Source: Chlamydiota bacterium
GTDB lineage: Bacteria; Chlamydiota; Chlamydiia; Chlamydiales; Rhabdochlamydiaceae
Direction: 5' to 3'
Assembly (NCBI GenBank): GCA_026398435.1
Contig: JAPLSW010000043.1
Span: 1-45,401 of the forward strand
Length of the DNA: 45,401 nt
Of this stretch, positions 17,310 to 26,342 are shown piece after piece. The notes beneath the pieces were generated by a model. It searched no databases. It was not told where the DNA came from and saw only the letters and a program-made list of their open reading frames with translations. Made by a program: the position numbers and the translations under genes. Each line of letters opens with the position of its first letter. The stretch's first letter is position 1.

Positions 17310-18526
17310 CTATGTAGCGGTATCAGATAAAAACTTTTCTTTACTTCGAAACCAAAACCAGACGAACACACTGAAGCCCAGAAACATACAAAACGCAGAG
17401 ACCGTAAGCGGCAGATTGGGATATTTTATGATAAAAGAGCCGGAAACTAAGGGAGTCAGGCCAATTGCGGCCCATTGAACCGAATTATAGATCCCCAGGA
17501 CCTCCCCTTGATTTTCCTTAGAGGTAAGGTTGGAAATAAGCGATGCAGCCGAGGGGAAAATAATCGACTCAACAAAAGCTAGAAACGGAAGTATAAAAAA
17601 AAGTTGAAACGGAGTTTTGACAAAAGTTGTTCCAATCAAAAGAAAACCGAACACAAAAAGAGCTGAAGCTAAAAGGGTTTGAGAGGAAAAATATTTTAAA
17701 AAAGGGCGTATCAAAAACCCCTGACAAACAGCGACCCAAAGACCAATACAGGCAAAAAAGTTCGCGATATCTTCCACCTCAAACGAGAGCTTTTGGATAA
17801 GAAATAAGGGAGCAAACTCGGTAAAAAAGCCCCATCCAAAAGAAAAGATAAACATTACCTGAAAAAGGGTCCTAAGTTTTGGATGTTGAAAAGCTCTTTT
17901 GATATCGAGAAATCCCGCAACCAAAGAAATCTTTCTGACATTTGGTATAAAACTACTATCTTTTAGAAAAGCAATCACAAGAAAGAAATTTACCAAACAA
18001 AGAAGGGCTGCTACATAAAAGGGTGTTTGCCAGCTAAAAAGGCTGCAAATATTCCCATCTACACATCTGCCCCCAACGTAGGGACCTATAATAAATCCAG
18101 TTCCCCAGGCCATACCGAGGAGTCCAAAAGTTTTAGCTTTGCTCTTACCCTCCGTTTCATCGGCGACATAAGACTGGGCTATGGCGTAGTTACCCGCTGC
18201 CACTCCCGCCATGAGTCTTGAAGCAAAAAGACCTGCAACACTTAAGAAAGCAACACTTGCAGATCCTAGCAAATACCCAAAAAAGGCAAGCGCTACCGTC
18301 GAGAGCAGAACCTTCTTCCTTCCTAGCCTATCGGAAATAGCCCCAAGTACCGGACTTCCAAAAAACTGACCAGACTATATACCCACCCACGAGCTTCAGG
18401 AGAAGCCTCCTGCGATAGAAAAAAAGAAGAAGAGCAGTCCATAAGCAGAGGCCCTAAAAGGGGCATTACCAGGCCAAATCCCAAACTATCGATAAAAACG
18501 GTAAGTAATAGAGGAAAAAGATGCAT
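17310..18526 (-). pseudogene. MFS (TetA-like) transporter with a frameshift at an A6/T6 run
   Basis: Two frames together encode a 12-segment major facilitator protein of about 405 residues. The N-terminal piece (from ATG 18526) has PLLLTVFIDSLGFGLVMPLL and ends ...RGWVYSLV, then goes out of frame. The other frame resumes with FFGSPVLGAISDRLGRKK, the family's loop 2-3 signature, and continues to 17310 (SRLMAGVAAGNYAIAQSYVAD is split as SRLMAGVAAG and AQSYVADETEG). One extra A in the run of six at 18360-18365 (seven in all) would restore the frame exactly. It resembles TetA and multidrug exporters; in environmental chlamydiae many such carriers exist. It may be a true pseudogene, a slip-regulated gene or a sequencing error. 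Confidence 0.8.
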
Positions 18527-18624
18527 ATCTTGGCTATTTGTTTAATAGAGCCCAATATAAACCCAAATGATCTAAATAGCAATAATCCAAAAGCCCTATT
18601 GGACTCATCTTGAACAAGAAACCT

Positions 18625-18687
18625 GACTTTTCTGCAACGGTTTGCAGAAAAGTCTCGACTATTCTGCATTCCACTGCATAATAGTCG
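18625..18687. repeat. Two tandem palindromes abutting the AAA_14 ATPase start
   Basis: Palindrome 1 (18625-18654) is GACTTTTCTGCAA, four bases, TTGCAGAAAAGTC: 13 bp perfect arms. Palindrome 2 (18656-18687) has arms CGACTATTCTGC and GCATAATAGTCG (11 of 12 pairs) with 8 bases between. Both are built from the half-site GACTWTTCTGCA, repeated four times in alternating orientation at a 32 base period. The T-A pair at half-site position 5 in the first unit is an A-T pair in the second, a compensatory change. The second palindrome ends 2 bases before ATG 18690, leaving no room for a Shine-Dalgarno sequence. Confidence 0.85.
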
Positions 18688-18689
18688 TC

Positions 18690-19811
18690 ATGGAAAGGCA
18701 CCAAAAAGCTGCTATTTTACGTGATTTAGAAAAAAAGATGGTGCTTCTCTTCGGCCCTCGCCAGGTGGGAAAAACCACCTTATCTAAAGATATTGCTAAA
18801 GAATTCACCTCTTCTATGTATCTAAGCTATGATCGCTTAGAAGACCGCAAAATTATCCTAGGGGAATCCTGGCTTCCTTCTGTTGAACTTATCATCTTGG
18901 ATGAAATCCACAAGATGCCTGAGTGGAAAAACTATCTCAAAGGGATATATGACACTAAACTTCCTCACCAAAAAATTTTAGTAACCGGGAGCGCTCGACT
19001 TGAGGTTTTTACCCAAGTGGGCGATTCTCTGGCTGGAAGGTATTTTTTACACAGGCTTTTGCCCCTATCCCCCGCTGAATGTGACAAAGTACAAGAAAAA
19101 TATACACTGGATCGTTTTTTAGAAAGAGGGGGATTTCCTGAGCCTTTTCTCACAGAAGATCTAGTCGATGCCAGTCGCTGGAGACTCCAATATATAGACA
19201 GCCTACTTAGAGAAGATGTGCTCGACTTTGAAAATATCCAAAATGTAAATGCCATTCGACTTGTTTTTGAGCTCCTTCGAGAAAGAGTTGGCTCCCCCAT
19301 CTCCTACGCATCAATAGCTAGAGATGTCGCCATAGCTCCAAACACGGCCAAAAAATACATCCAAATCTTAGAAGCTCTTTACATCGTTTTTAGAGTAACT
19401 CCTTTTTCACGAAATATTGCGCGTAGTTTGCTTAAAGAACCTAAAATTTATTTTTTTGATAATGGCCTTGTCAAAGGGGATGCAGGGATTATCTTTGAAA
19501 ATTTAGTAGCAACATGCCTATTAAAACACACCTATGCAAAAATCGATTACCAGGCAGAAATTTACTCCCTACACTATCTCCAAACAAAAGAACATCATGA
19601 AGTAGACTTTGCTCTAGTTAATGACCAAAAAGTGGAAAAAATTATTGAAGTAAAACATGCAAACTCTTCTATTGGCACAGGGCTTAAATATTTTCATGAA
19701 AAACTTGAAACACCTGCAGTGCAAGTTGTCAAAGAATTAAAACGGGAAAGACTAGAAGAAGGCATTGAAGTCCAGCAGGGCTTAAGTTTTTTACGATCTC
19801 TTTATTTGTAA
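18690..19811 (+). CDS. AAA_14/DUF4143 family ATPase
   Basis: From ATG 18690 the product is 373 residues. The N-terminal AAA domain has Walker A GPRQVGKTT (residues about 23-31), Walker B LIILDEIHKM and the sensor region LVTGSARLEVF. The C-terminal DUF4143 part includes a small winged helix (SYASIARDVAIAPNTAKKYI) and ends with a PD-(D/E)xK-like core: EVDFALVNDQKVE then IIEVKHA. These proteins are common, patchily distributed and of unknown role. The earlier in-frame TTG at 18642 lies inside the first palindrome and is unlikely. The start has no Shine-Dalgarno sequence but is preceded directly by the tandem palindromes. Confidence 0.87.
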   Translation: MERHQKAAILRDLEKKMVLLFGPRQVGKTTLSKDIAKEFTSSMYLSYDRLEDRKIILGESWLPSVELIILDEIHKMPEWKNYLKGIYDTKLPHQKILVTGSARLEVFTQVGDSLAGRYFLHRLLPLSPAECDKVQEKYTLDRFLERGGFPEPFLTEDLVDASRWRLQYIDSLLREDVLDFENIQNVNAIRLVFELLRERVGSPISYASIARDVAIAPNTAKKYIQILEALYIVFRVTPFSRNIARSLLKEPKIYFFDNGLVKGDAGIIFENLVATCLLKHTYAKIDYQAEIYSLHYLQTKEHHEVDFALVNDQKVEKIIEVKHANSSIGTGLKYFHEKLETPAVQVVKELKRERLEEGIEVQQGLSFLRSLYL

Positions 19812-19890
19812 TGGCAAAAAAATTTACCCCCACCCCCTAAACTCCCTTCTGAAAGTCCGAACAAAAGATATGAAGCTAACAGGAAGACCC

Positions 19891-19906
19891 TGAAATAATT
19901 ATTTCA
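19891..19906. promoter_or_regulatory. Perfect 16 bp palindrome upstream of the 20017 gene
   Basis: TGAAATAATTATTTCA is a perfect palindrome in the AT-rich gap 19812-20016. The same half-site TGAAATA, with a 7 base spacer, occurs before gdh (28087-28107). It could be an operator, but AT-rich DNA makes chance palindromes common. Confidence 0.3.
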
Positions 19907-20016
19907 ATATCAATAATAATAAAAATAAATTATAATTAATATTTAACCGGATAAAAATAAACCTGAGAATCTATAGTGATATAAAGGTATTTTTTAAATT
20001 ACTATTAAAGGAAAAA

Positions 20017-20565
20017 ATGACAGTATCTTCACAAATAAATTATACCAGCTCTTCAAACCATCAAATTTACCCTTCTATTTTCGCGCAAAATCCAGAAGAA
20101 TCGAATGATCGGAATCTCACCCGCATTGGCACTAGCAGACTCATCCAAGATAGTAACGGTTCAATCTATATTATCACAAAGACCCCTGCTGAAATTATTG
20201 GCGAAAAAGTTGTTCACCCAATTGTCCATAGAATATCCACCTTCGTAACTAATATTTTAACAATATTTCACAATAGTACCTTCTTTGATGAAGTTGCAAA
20301 TCACATACGGTTTATGCATTTCCCCTCCCAGGAAGATCTAGTTTCATGTCTTAATAGACATCCTTTAACTGATGATGACTCAAGACAAAATGGGATTACT
20401 GAAGCTGTTGCTGAAATATTTGCTAACAGAAGAATGTATGGCATAGATGTTAAAACGGAAGTTCCTATAGCTTTTGCAAATGTAGATGATAGCACCTCAA
20501 CAAGTATTAGGGCGAATTTGGTAGAGGCATTATATGATTGTGGAAGAAGAAGCTCTGCTTACTGA
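20017..20565 (+). CDS. Hypothetical protein, possible secreted factor
   Basis: A 182-residue protein I do not recognise. The first 30 residues are rich in Ser, Asn, Gln and Thr (MTVSSQINYTSSSNHQIYPS) with no hydrophobic signal peptide, a composition often found at the N-terminus of type III secretion substrates. A moderately hydrophobic stretch (VVHPIVHRISTFVTNILTIF, about residues 64-83) may be amphipathic. The rest is globular and mixed. AAAGGA stands 4 bases before the ATG and supports the start. Composition is AT-rich compared with serS downstream. A role as effector is only a guess from composition. Confidence 0.6.
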   Translation: MTVSSQINYTSSSNHQIYPSIFAQNPEESNDRNLTRIGTSRLIQDSNGSIYIITKTPAEIIGEKVVHPIVHRISTFVTNILTIFHNSTFFDEVANHIRFMHFPSQEDLVSCLNRHPLTDDDSRQNGITEAVAEIFANRRMYGIDVKTEVPIAFANVDDSTSTSIRANLVEALYDCGRRSSAY

Positions 20566-20704
20566 AGAAACTTCAACTACTGATTCCCTTAACACCGTCA
20601 CCTATAATTAACAATTTAACAACTTTTGTAGGTTTTTGAGTGTCCCTATTTCATAAAAAAAAATTACTCAAAATCAGATAAGGAAAAACACCTCAAACAG
20701 CTTA

Positions 20705-20733
20705 TTGACTTTTTGCTCTAGAGCTTTTACTAT
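20705..20733 (+). promoter_or_regulatory. Probable serS promoter
   Basis: TTGACT (20705-20710), 17 bases, TACTAT (20728-20733), with transcription expected near 20740 and a leader of about 55 bases. No T-box specifier or antiterminator is visible in the leader. Confidence 0.5.
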
Positions 20734-20795
20734 TTTGGGAAACTATAAATAAAACTATTTACCCTCCTGTAAACCTTCCCCCTCGGAGCCCTGAA

Positions 20796-22076
20796 ATGCT
20801 AGATATTAGACTAATACGTAAAGATAAAGACGCTGTAGAAGCAAGCCTTAAGACAAAAGACCCAGAAGTGAATCTCTCCCCCATTGTGGCTCTTGATGAG
20901 AGAATCCGTGTAATTAAGGTAACTGTCGAAGAGCTCAAAGCCACACGCAATAGTGCCTCTAAAGAGATCGGTGAAAAAAAACGGAATAAGGAAGACACCA
21001 CTGAGCTAATGGCTGAGGTGGCTGGCCTCGGAGATAAAATCTCTATTCTAGACCATGAACTTGTAGAACTTGAAAAAGATCTGACACATAAACTTGCCTC
21101 TTGCCCGAACCTTCCTATGGAGGGGATAAAAGTCGCCCTTGATCCTAAAGAAAATGTATGTATTAAAACGGTGGGAGAAAAAAGGGAGTTTTCCTTTACT
21201 CCAAAAAATCACGTAGAGCTCAATGAAAGACTCCAACTCTTTGATTTTCAACGAGGAGCTAAAATCTCCGGTAGCGGCTGGCCAACATATAAAGGACTTG
21301 GAGCCCGTCTTGAGTGGGCACTCATCAACTATATGCTAGACACTCACGTATCTAATGGATTTGAGATGTGGATGGTACCACACCTAGTAAGACCGGAAAT
21401 CATGTTTGGATCCGGACAACTTCCTAAATTTGAAAAACAACTCTTTAAAATCCATGATGAAGATTATGAGCTATACCTTATACCGACATCAGAGGTAGCA
21501 CTCAACGGTCTACATAAAGATGAGATCTTTAAAGAAGAAGACCTCCCTAAAAAATACTGCTGCTACTCCCCTTGCTTTAGAAGGGAAGCCGGCGCTGCCG
21601 GCTCGCAAGAGCGGGGTCTGATTCGGGTCCACCAATTTAACAAAGTAGAGATGTTCTGCTTCACAACGCCTGAGCAAAGTGAGACCATTTTTGCTGATAT
21701 GCAAGCATCTGCGGAATCTATTCTTCATGGTCTCGGCCTGCATTATAGAAGCATGCTTCTTGTCACTGGAGATATGTCCTTTGCTGCTGCAAAAACCGTT
21801 GATGTCGAAGCTTGGCTTCCCGGACAAAATCGCTACTACGAGGTTTCCTCTGTTTCCAACTGCACAGACTTTCAGTCTCGCAGATCGCAAATACGCTACA
21901 GAAAAAAAGAAGATAAGCCAGAACTCATACATACTTTGAACGGATCTGGACTTGCCACTTCGCGATTAATGGTTTCTCTGTTAGAAAATAATCAACAGGC
22001 GGATGGATCTGTAATCCTCCCCGAAGTGCTTCACAAATATATGAATGGAATCAACATACTCAAGCCGGTATGTTAA
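20796..22076 (+). CDS. serS: Seryl-tRNA synthetase
   Basis: A 426-residue class II synthetase that charges tRNA-Ser with serine. The N-terminal coiled-coil arm (about residues 25-100; many E/K heptads) contacts the long variable arm of tRNA-Ser. Catalytic motif 2 is CFRREAGAAGSQERGLIRVH and motif 3 is NGSGLATSRLMVSLLENNQQ, both complete. GGAG is placed 7 bases before the ATG. The length is standard. It opens a plus-strand run of serS, apeB, a VIT1-like gene and a metal P-type ATPase, with very short gaps; the same serS-CT728-zntA order exists, from memory, in C. trachomatis. Confidence 0.97.
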   Translation: MLDIRLIRKDKDAVEASLKTKDPEVNLSPIVALDERIRVIKVTVEELKATRNSASKEIGEKKRNKEDTTELMAEVAGLGDKISILDHELVELEKDLTHKLASCPNLPMEGIKVALDPKENVCIKTVGEKREFSFTPKNHVELNERLQLFDFQRGAKISGSGWPTYKGLGARLEWALINYMLDTHVSNGFEMWMVPHLVRPEIMFGSGQLPKFEKQLFKIHDEDYELYLIPTSEVALNGLHKDEIFKEEDLPKKYCCYSPCFRREAGAAGSQERGLIRVHQFNKVEMFCFTTPEQSETIFADMQASAESILHGLGLHYRSMLLVTGDMSFAAAKTVDVEAWLPGQNRYYEVSSVSNCTDFQSRRSQIRYRKKEDKPELIHTLNGSGLATSRLMVSLLENNQQADGSVILPEVLHKYMNGINILKPVC

Positions 22077-22085
22077 GGGGCTTTT

Positions 22086-23366
22086 ATGTCGCTTGCTATA
22101 GAAGATCTTAAGAATTTTTTAGATAACTCACCCACTAGCTGGCATGCTGCATCCCAGATGGGCCTCCGACTTGCTCTGCATGACTATACTCCGCTGCAGG
22201 AATCGGAAAAATGGTCGTTGGAAAAGGGAAAGAAGTATTTTGTTTCAAGAAACGGCTCCTTCTGCGCATTTAAATTGCCTAGTAAAGAGATCGAAAAATG
22301 TCTCATCATGGCAGCCCATACTGATAGCCCGGCGCTAAAAATCAAACCGAATCCCGAAATTGTTAAAGACAATATGACGCTCCTGGCCACTGAAGTCTAC
22401 GGAGGCCCGCTACTTTCTTCCTGGCTCAATCGAGATCTGGCCATTGCCGGAAAAGTCCTAGTTGCAGATAAAGACGGAAAAATAGAAGAAAAGCTCGTTA
22501 TGATCGATGATGCAATTGTCTGCATACCGCAGCTAGCCATCCACCTCGATAGAGAGGTGAATGAAAAGGGACTGGTGCTGAATAAACAAGATCACCTTCG
22601 GGCTCTTGTCGGAATCGATCTGCCTAAAGAGAAAGTTTTAGAAACTCTGCTAAGAAGATCCCTTTCCTTTCATACCCTTGTCTCTTTCGATCTTTTTCTT
22701 GTTCCGATAGAGCCTGCTAAATTCATTGGAGCCTCGGGCGAGCTTTTGGCCTCTTATAGAATTGATAACCTAGTGAGCTGTCACGCAGCAATAACGGCAC
22801 TTGGCAATAATACAGAGAGCCCAAAATTCACCTTGCAGATGGCCCTCTTTTCAGATCACGAAGAGATCGGCTCTAAGACAGAGGAAGGCGCCTATAGCAC
22901 ATTCCTAGAGGACGTGATGACAAGGATCTTTGCAAGCCAGAAGATGAATGAAGAAGATAGGGTGATTGCCAAATCCAAATCTCTCTGTCTATCTATGGAT
23001 ATGGCTCATGGCTTTAATCCTAACTACGAAAGCAAATATGAGCCGAGCCACAGACCCCTTTTAGGTAAAGGTATTACCATTAAGTACAATGCAGATCATA
23101 AATATGCCACAGACGGATGTGGAGCCTCTTTTATTGTAAAACACCTCCATGACCTTCGCCTCCCCTACCAAAACTTTACTACCCGTTCTGATATGGGCTG
23201 TGGAAGTACGGTCGGACCTATTACCGCTCATCAAATGGGAATAAAAACAGTCGACATAGGATGTCCTCAACTTTCTATGCATTCTTGTAGAGAGGTCCTT
23301 TGCTCTCAGGACTACATCGATCTCTGTGTTTTCCTAACCCATGTACTAAAAAACGAACTATCGTAG
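22086..23366 (+). CDS. apeB: M18 family aspartyl aminopeptidase
   Basis: A 426-residue metallo-aminopeptidase of the M18 family that removes N-terminal acidic residues from peptides in the cytoplasm. The co-catalytic metal site is readable: AAHTDSPALKIKP (first His and the neighbouring Asp), SDHEEIGSKT (the Glu pair: general base and ligand), MDMAHG (Asp ligand) and QLSMHSCRE (last His). AAGGGG lies 6 bases before the ATG, within the end of the serS gap. Length and motif order match the family. It has slipped into the serS-metal ATPase cluster relative to C. trachomatis. It probably helps recycle imported host peptides. Confidence 0.93.
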   Translation: MSLAIEDLKNFLDNSPTSWHAASQMGLRLALHDYTPLQESEKWSLEKGKKYFVSRNGSFCAFKLPSKEIEKCLIMAAHTDSPALKIKPNPEIVKDNMTLLATEVYGGPLLSSWLNRDLAIAGKVLVADKDGKIEEKLVMIDDAIVCIPQLAIHLDREVNEKGLVLNKQDHLRALVGIDLPKEKVLETLLRRSLSFHTLVSFDLFLVPIEPAKFIGASGELLASYRIDNLVSCHAAITALGNNTESPKFTLQMALFSDHEEIGSKTEEGAYSTFLEDVMTRIFASQKMNEEDRVIAKSKSLCLSMDMAHGFNPNYESKYEPSHRPLLGKGITIKYNADHKYATDGCGASFIVKHLHDLRLPYQNFTTRSDMGCGSTVGPITAHQMGIKTVDIGCPQLSMHSCREVLCSQDYIDLCVFLTHVLKNELS

Positions 23367-23375
23367 GAAATATTC

Positions 23376-24085
23376 ATGACTCACTCTACAGATCATTTTG
23401 ATGGTAAAGAAGCTGCAGAGCACCTCAAAGAGGCTCGGCTCAAAGGAATGATCGCCTCCTCTGAGGTCCATGGCATGGAGATGCCGGGCCATATAGCGGC
23501 CTTTGCAGATACGGTGAAAGACACCTCGATGGCCCTACTCGTCATTTGGTCGGCAAGTCTTGTGCTATTTCCTACAACTGTCTGTCTTAGACGCATGCTC
23601 GTAGCGCTCTGCTTGGCTGGGGAAGACTTGAGAGGCTCCACAGGCTCATAGACGAAGAACAATGGGAAATTCAGCATAATAGAGAGCAAGAAAAGCTCGA
23701 ACTGACAGAGATGTATAGAGCCAAGGGTTTTACGGGAAAATTACTAGAAGATGTCATCGACGTGCTCATGTCAGATGACAACAGACTACTGCAGATCATG
23801 CTCGAAGAAGAGCTAGGGCTCACCCTTGAAATCCACGAGCATCCACTCAAACAGGCAGTCGGAGCCGCTGTTGGCGTCATCCTAGCATCGACCTTGCTTA
23901 TCGTGTCTTTCTGGCTCTCCCCTACCTATGCTCTTCCTGTAGTGGCAGCGCTCCTGCTATTTTTTGCAGCTACTGTTTCTGCAAAACTCGAAAAAAACAA
24001 GAAGACCTCTGGGCTTGTCTGGCAACTAGCCGTTGCCGGATCAGTGGCAGGAGCCAGCTACATAATCAGTAAACTATTTATCTAA
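23376..24085 (+). pseudogene. VIT1/CCC1-like membrane protein gene, frame broken
   Basis: The first frame (from ATG 23376) encodes GMIASSEVHGMEMPGHIAAF and a hydrophobic stretch, then ends at 23651. The second frame picks up ARSALLGWGRLERLHRLIDE (from 23597) and continues with YRAKGFTGKLLEDVIDVLM, MLEEELGLTLE, HPLKQAVGAAVG and three more membrane segments to 24085. Together these resemble the VIT1/CCC1 iron-manganese transporter family and CT728-like chlamydial proteins. The switch lies within about 23590-23600. The hydrophobic region before it is shorter than I would expect, so this is probably a small deletion rather than a single-base error. It stands between apeB (9 base gap) and the P-type ATPase (13 base gap). 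Confidence 0.72.
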
Positions 24086-24098
24086 AGGCGGAACACTC

Positions 24099-26084
24099 TT
24101 GTCAACTAGCAGCCAGCCTTTTGTTTTTGATGAATTTTTTGCCTCAGGTAAAGAAGAGAGTATAAGCCCTTTTCTCACCTCTTCTTCTCGCAGATGGAGC
24201 AAAAGCCTCTCTCTCAAAGTGTCTCTGGGAGCAGCTGTTCTACTGGCTATAGCCTTTGGTATCTATTCCTTTGTTCCTGACCTATCCCATCTGATCCTCC
24301 TTGTCGTATACTTTTTAGTCGGAACGCCCGCTCTTATCGACTCTATTGAAGATCTAAAAAGCTTTGAGATAAATATCGATGTCCTCATGACCCTCGCCGC
24401 TCTTCTTTCGGTAATTATCGGCAGCGGCTTTGAAGGGGCTCTTCTGCTCGTACTTTTTGAGCTATCTGCTGCTATGGAAAATACCGTTACCCAAAAGACC
24501 AAAGGGGCTCTCTCCCATTTGAATAAACTCTCTCCAAGTAGAGCTTTTATCATCACAGGTAGCGGAGAAATGAAAGAGCGCTCGGTTAAAGATATTACGG
24601 TCGGCTGCCAAATCCTCGTGAAAGCTGGGGAAATTGTCCCACTTGATGGCAAGGTAATTAGAGGATCTTCTTTTGTTAACTTAAGCCATCTAACTGGTGA
24701 AAGCCTTCCTCTTGCTAAAACCATAGGTGATGAGGTCCAAGCGGGAGCTAGAAACCTCGATGGTACCCTTACTCTCGAAGTAACAAGAATAAGTTCCGAT
24801 TCTACCCTTGCCCACATCGTGCAGCTGATTACTCACGCGCAAGAGGCAAAACCTCAGCTACAAAAATTCCTTGACAGGTTCGGTGAAAAATACGCACTTA
24901 GTATCATGAGCCTATCTTTACTTTTTGCTCTATCACTCCCTTGGATTTTTCCCGCTCTCCCCTATCTTGGTAAGGAAGGCTCTATATATAGAGCTCTTAC
25001 CTTTTTAATTGCAGCGTCCCCTTGCGCTTTAGTGATAGCAACACCGACGGCTTATTTAAGCGCTATCAGCAGCTGCGCTAAAAAAGGGATCCTTCTTAAA
25101 GGGGGGATCATCTTAGATGCCCTTGCAAAATGCAAAGGTGTCGCCTTCGATAAAACGGGGACCCTAACAACGGGTAAACTCAAATGTGAAAGTTTTGAGG
25201 CAATTGTTGCTACATCTAATCCAAGCCTGGCACTTGCAATCGCTGCAAGTGTTGAGCAACATGTAGTCCATCCTATTGCCGATGCTATGATTGCCTATGC
25301 AAAAAGCCAGGGCATCGCACTTAATGACGTGGAAGATTTTACCTCGATAGCAGGATTTGGAGTTAAAGCCTCAGCTAAGATCAATGGTAAAAAAGAAACT
25401 GTCTACATCGGCCACTTTGATTTTGTTGCCTCTGAATTTTCTGAAAATCTACGAAAAAAACTACAAGGCTATAGCAGGCCACCGTCTCTCGAAGGACGGG
25501 TGATGAGCTATATCTTAATTGGCGATGAGCTATTCACGGCTGTCTTTATCGATGAAATCAAGCTCGACTCTGCAGCCATTGTCAAAAGGCTTAAAGAAGA
25601 TCTTGGCATGGATGTTTGTATGCTCACGGGAGACCACAAAGAAAATGCAGAATCGGTCGGGAAAAAAATTGGCATCGATCATATCTTCGCAAGTCTCAGG
25701 CCAGAGGACAAACTCCAAAAGGTCGCAAGTCTCTCCCAGGAAAAAGGTCTTATTATGATCGGTGATGGGGTGAACGACGCGCCGGCTCTCACAAGAGCCA
25801 CTGTAGGAATTTCCATGGGGAAAATTGGAAGTGCAACAGCTATTGACGCCTCGGATGTCGTCTTTCTACAAGATGACCTAGCCCACCTTGACTGGCTGAT
25901 CAAAAAATCACATCATACCGTTGTGATCATCAAACAAAACCTTGCCCTTGCCCTGTTTGTGATTCTATTTGCCACAACTCCAGCACTTCTCGGTTGGGTT
26001 CCCCTTTGGGCAGCGGTCATTCTCCATGAAGGGGGGACCGTTCTTGTAGGACTAAACTCCCTTCGGTTGCTTAGAAGATCCTAA
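24099..26084 (+). CDS. zntA: Heavy-metal P1B-type ATPase
   Basis: A 661-residue metal-exporting ATPase starting at TTG 24099. All hallmarks are present: TGES (around residue 198), the membrane metal site SPC (around residue 307, in AASPCALVIATPTA), the phosphorylated aspartate D351 in DKTGTLTTG, a nucleotide-binding HP dipeptide (VVHPIADAMI) and the hinge GDGVNDAP. There is no N-terminal CxxC metal-binding domain. The SPC motif and layout suggest zinc/cadmium-type rather than copper export (which uses CPC), but exact specificity is not provable. It closes the serS-apeB-VIT1-like group; both of the last two genes concern metals. It corresponds by position and type to CT727. Confidence 0.9.
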   Translation: MSTSSQPFVFDEFFASGKEESISPFLTSSSRRWSKSLSLKVSLGAAVLLAIAFGIYSFVPDLSHLILLVVYFLVGTPALIDSIEDLKSFEINIDVLMTLAALLSVIIGSGFEGALLLVLFELSAAMENTVTQKTKGALSHLNKLSPSRAFIITGSGEMKERSVKDITVGCQILVKAGEIVPLDGKVIRGSSFVNLSHLTGESLPLAKTIGDEVQAGARNLDGTLTLEVTRISSDSTLAHIVQLITHAQEAKPQLQKFLDRFGEKYALSIMSLSLLFALSLPWIFPALPYLGKEGSIYRALTFLIAASPCALVIATPTAYLSAISSCAKKGILLKGGIILDALAKCKGVAFDKTGTLTTGKLKCESFEAIVATSNPSLALAIAASVEQHVVHPIADAMIAYAKSQGIALNDVEDFTSIAGFGVKASAKINGKKETVYIGHFDFVASEFSENLRKKLQGYSRPPSLEGRVMSYILIGDELFTAVFIDEIKLDSAAIVKRLKEDLGMDVCMLTGDHKENAESVGKKIGIDHIFASLRPEDKLQKVASLSQEKGLIMIGDGVNDAPALTRATVGISMGKIGSATAIDASDVVFLQDDLAHLDWLIKKSHHTVVIIKQNLALALFVILFATTPALLGWVPLWAAVILHEGGTVLVGLNSLRLLRRS

Positions 26085-26342
26085 GATCCAAGATCTTTCA
26101 CTTTTGATCACAAAAAAATCCATTTGCAAACGTCTGCAATTCAAGAATTTGCAATATTGATATAATGGACTATATCAATAGTTCAAAAATTGCTATATCG
26201 AAGTATATCAAAATTGGAATACAGATTTTCCCTATGCAATAAGAAATCCTTTGTAGGAAATTGACCGGGGTTTTTTAACCATTTACAAAGCGCCGATTCA
26301 AGTTCTTCTTTAGGATTAATTACTTAGATTTTCCATTCAAGA
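26085..26342. other. Palindrome-rich spacer before the ATPase_2 gene
   Basis: No gene is visible. The stretch is full of short palindromic and repeated words: TTTGCAAA, TGCAATTCAAGAATTTGCA, and two copies of TATATC in direct repeat (26192-26208 region). One part shares words (GCAAT, GAAT, ATAATGGA, in that order) with the hrcA promoter region. It may be debris of earlier regulatory arrays like the one directly downstream. Confidence 0.4.
26155..26180. repeat. Perfect 10-6-10 palindrome
   Basis: TATTGATATA (26155-26164) and TATATCAATA (26171-26180) flank six bases. It lies about 190 bases upstream of the three-unit array and about 70 bases after the metal ATPase stop. It differs in sequence from the array units. 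Confidence 0.6.

Noticed and set aside
20734..20795. T-box or other riboswitch before serS
   Set aside because: The leader is only about 55 bases with no stem or specifier-like structure, and T-boxes are not expected in chlamydiae.
26040..26110. Intrinsic terminator after the metal ATPase
   Set aside because: AAGATC/GATCTT can pair weakly, but there is no strong stem or T run.
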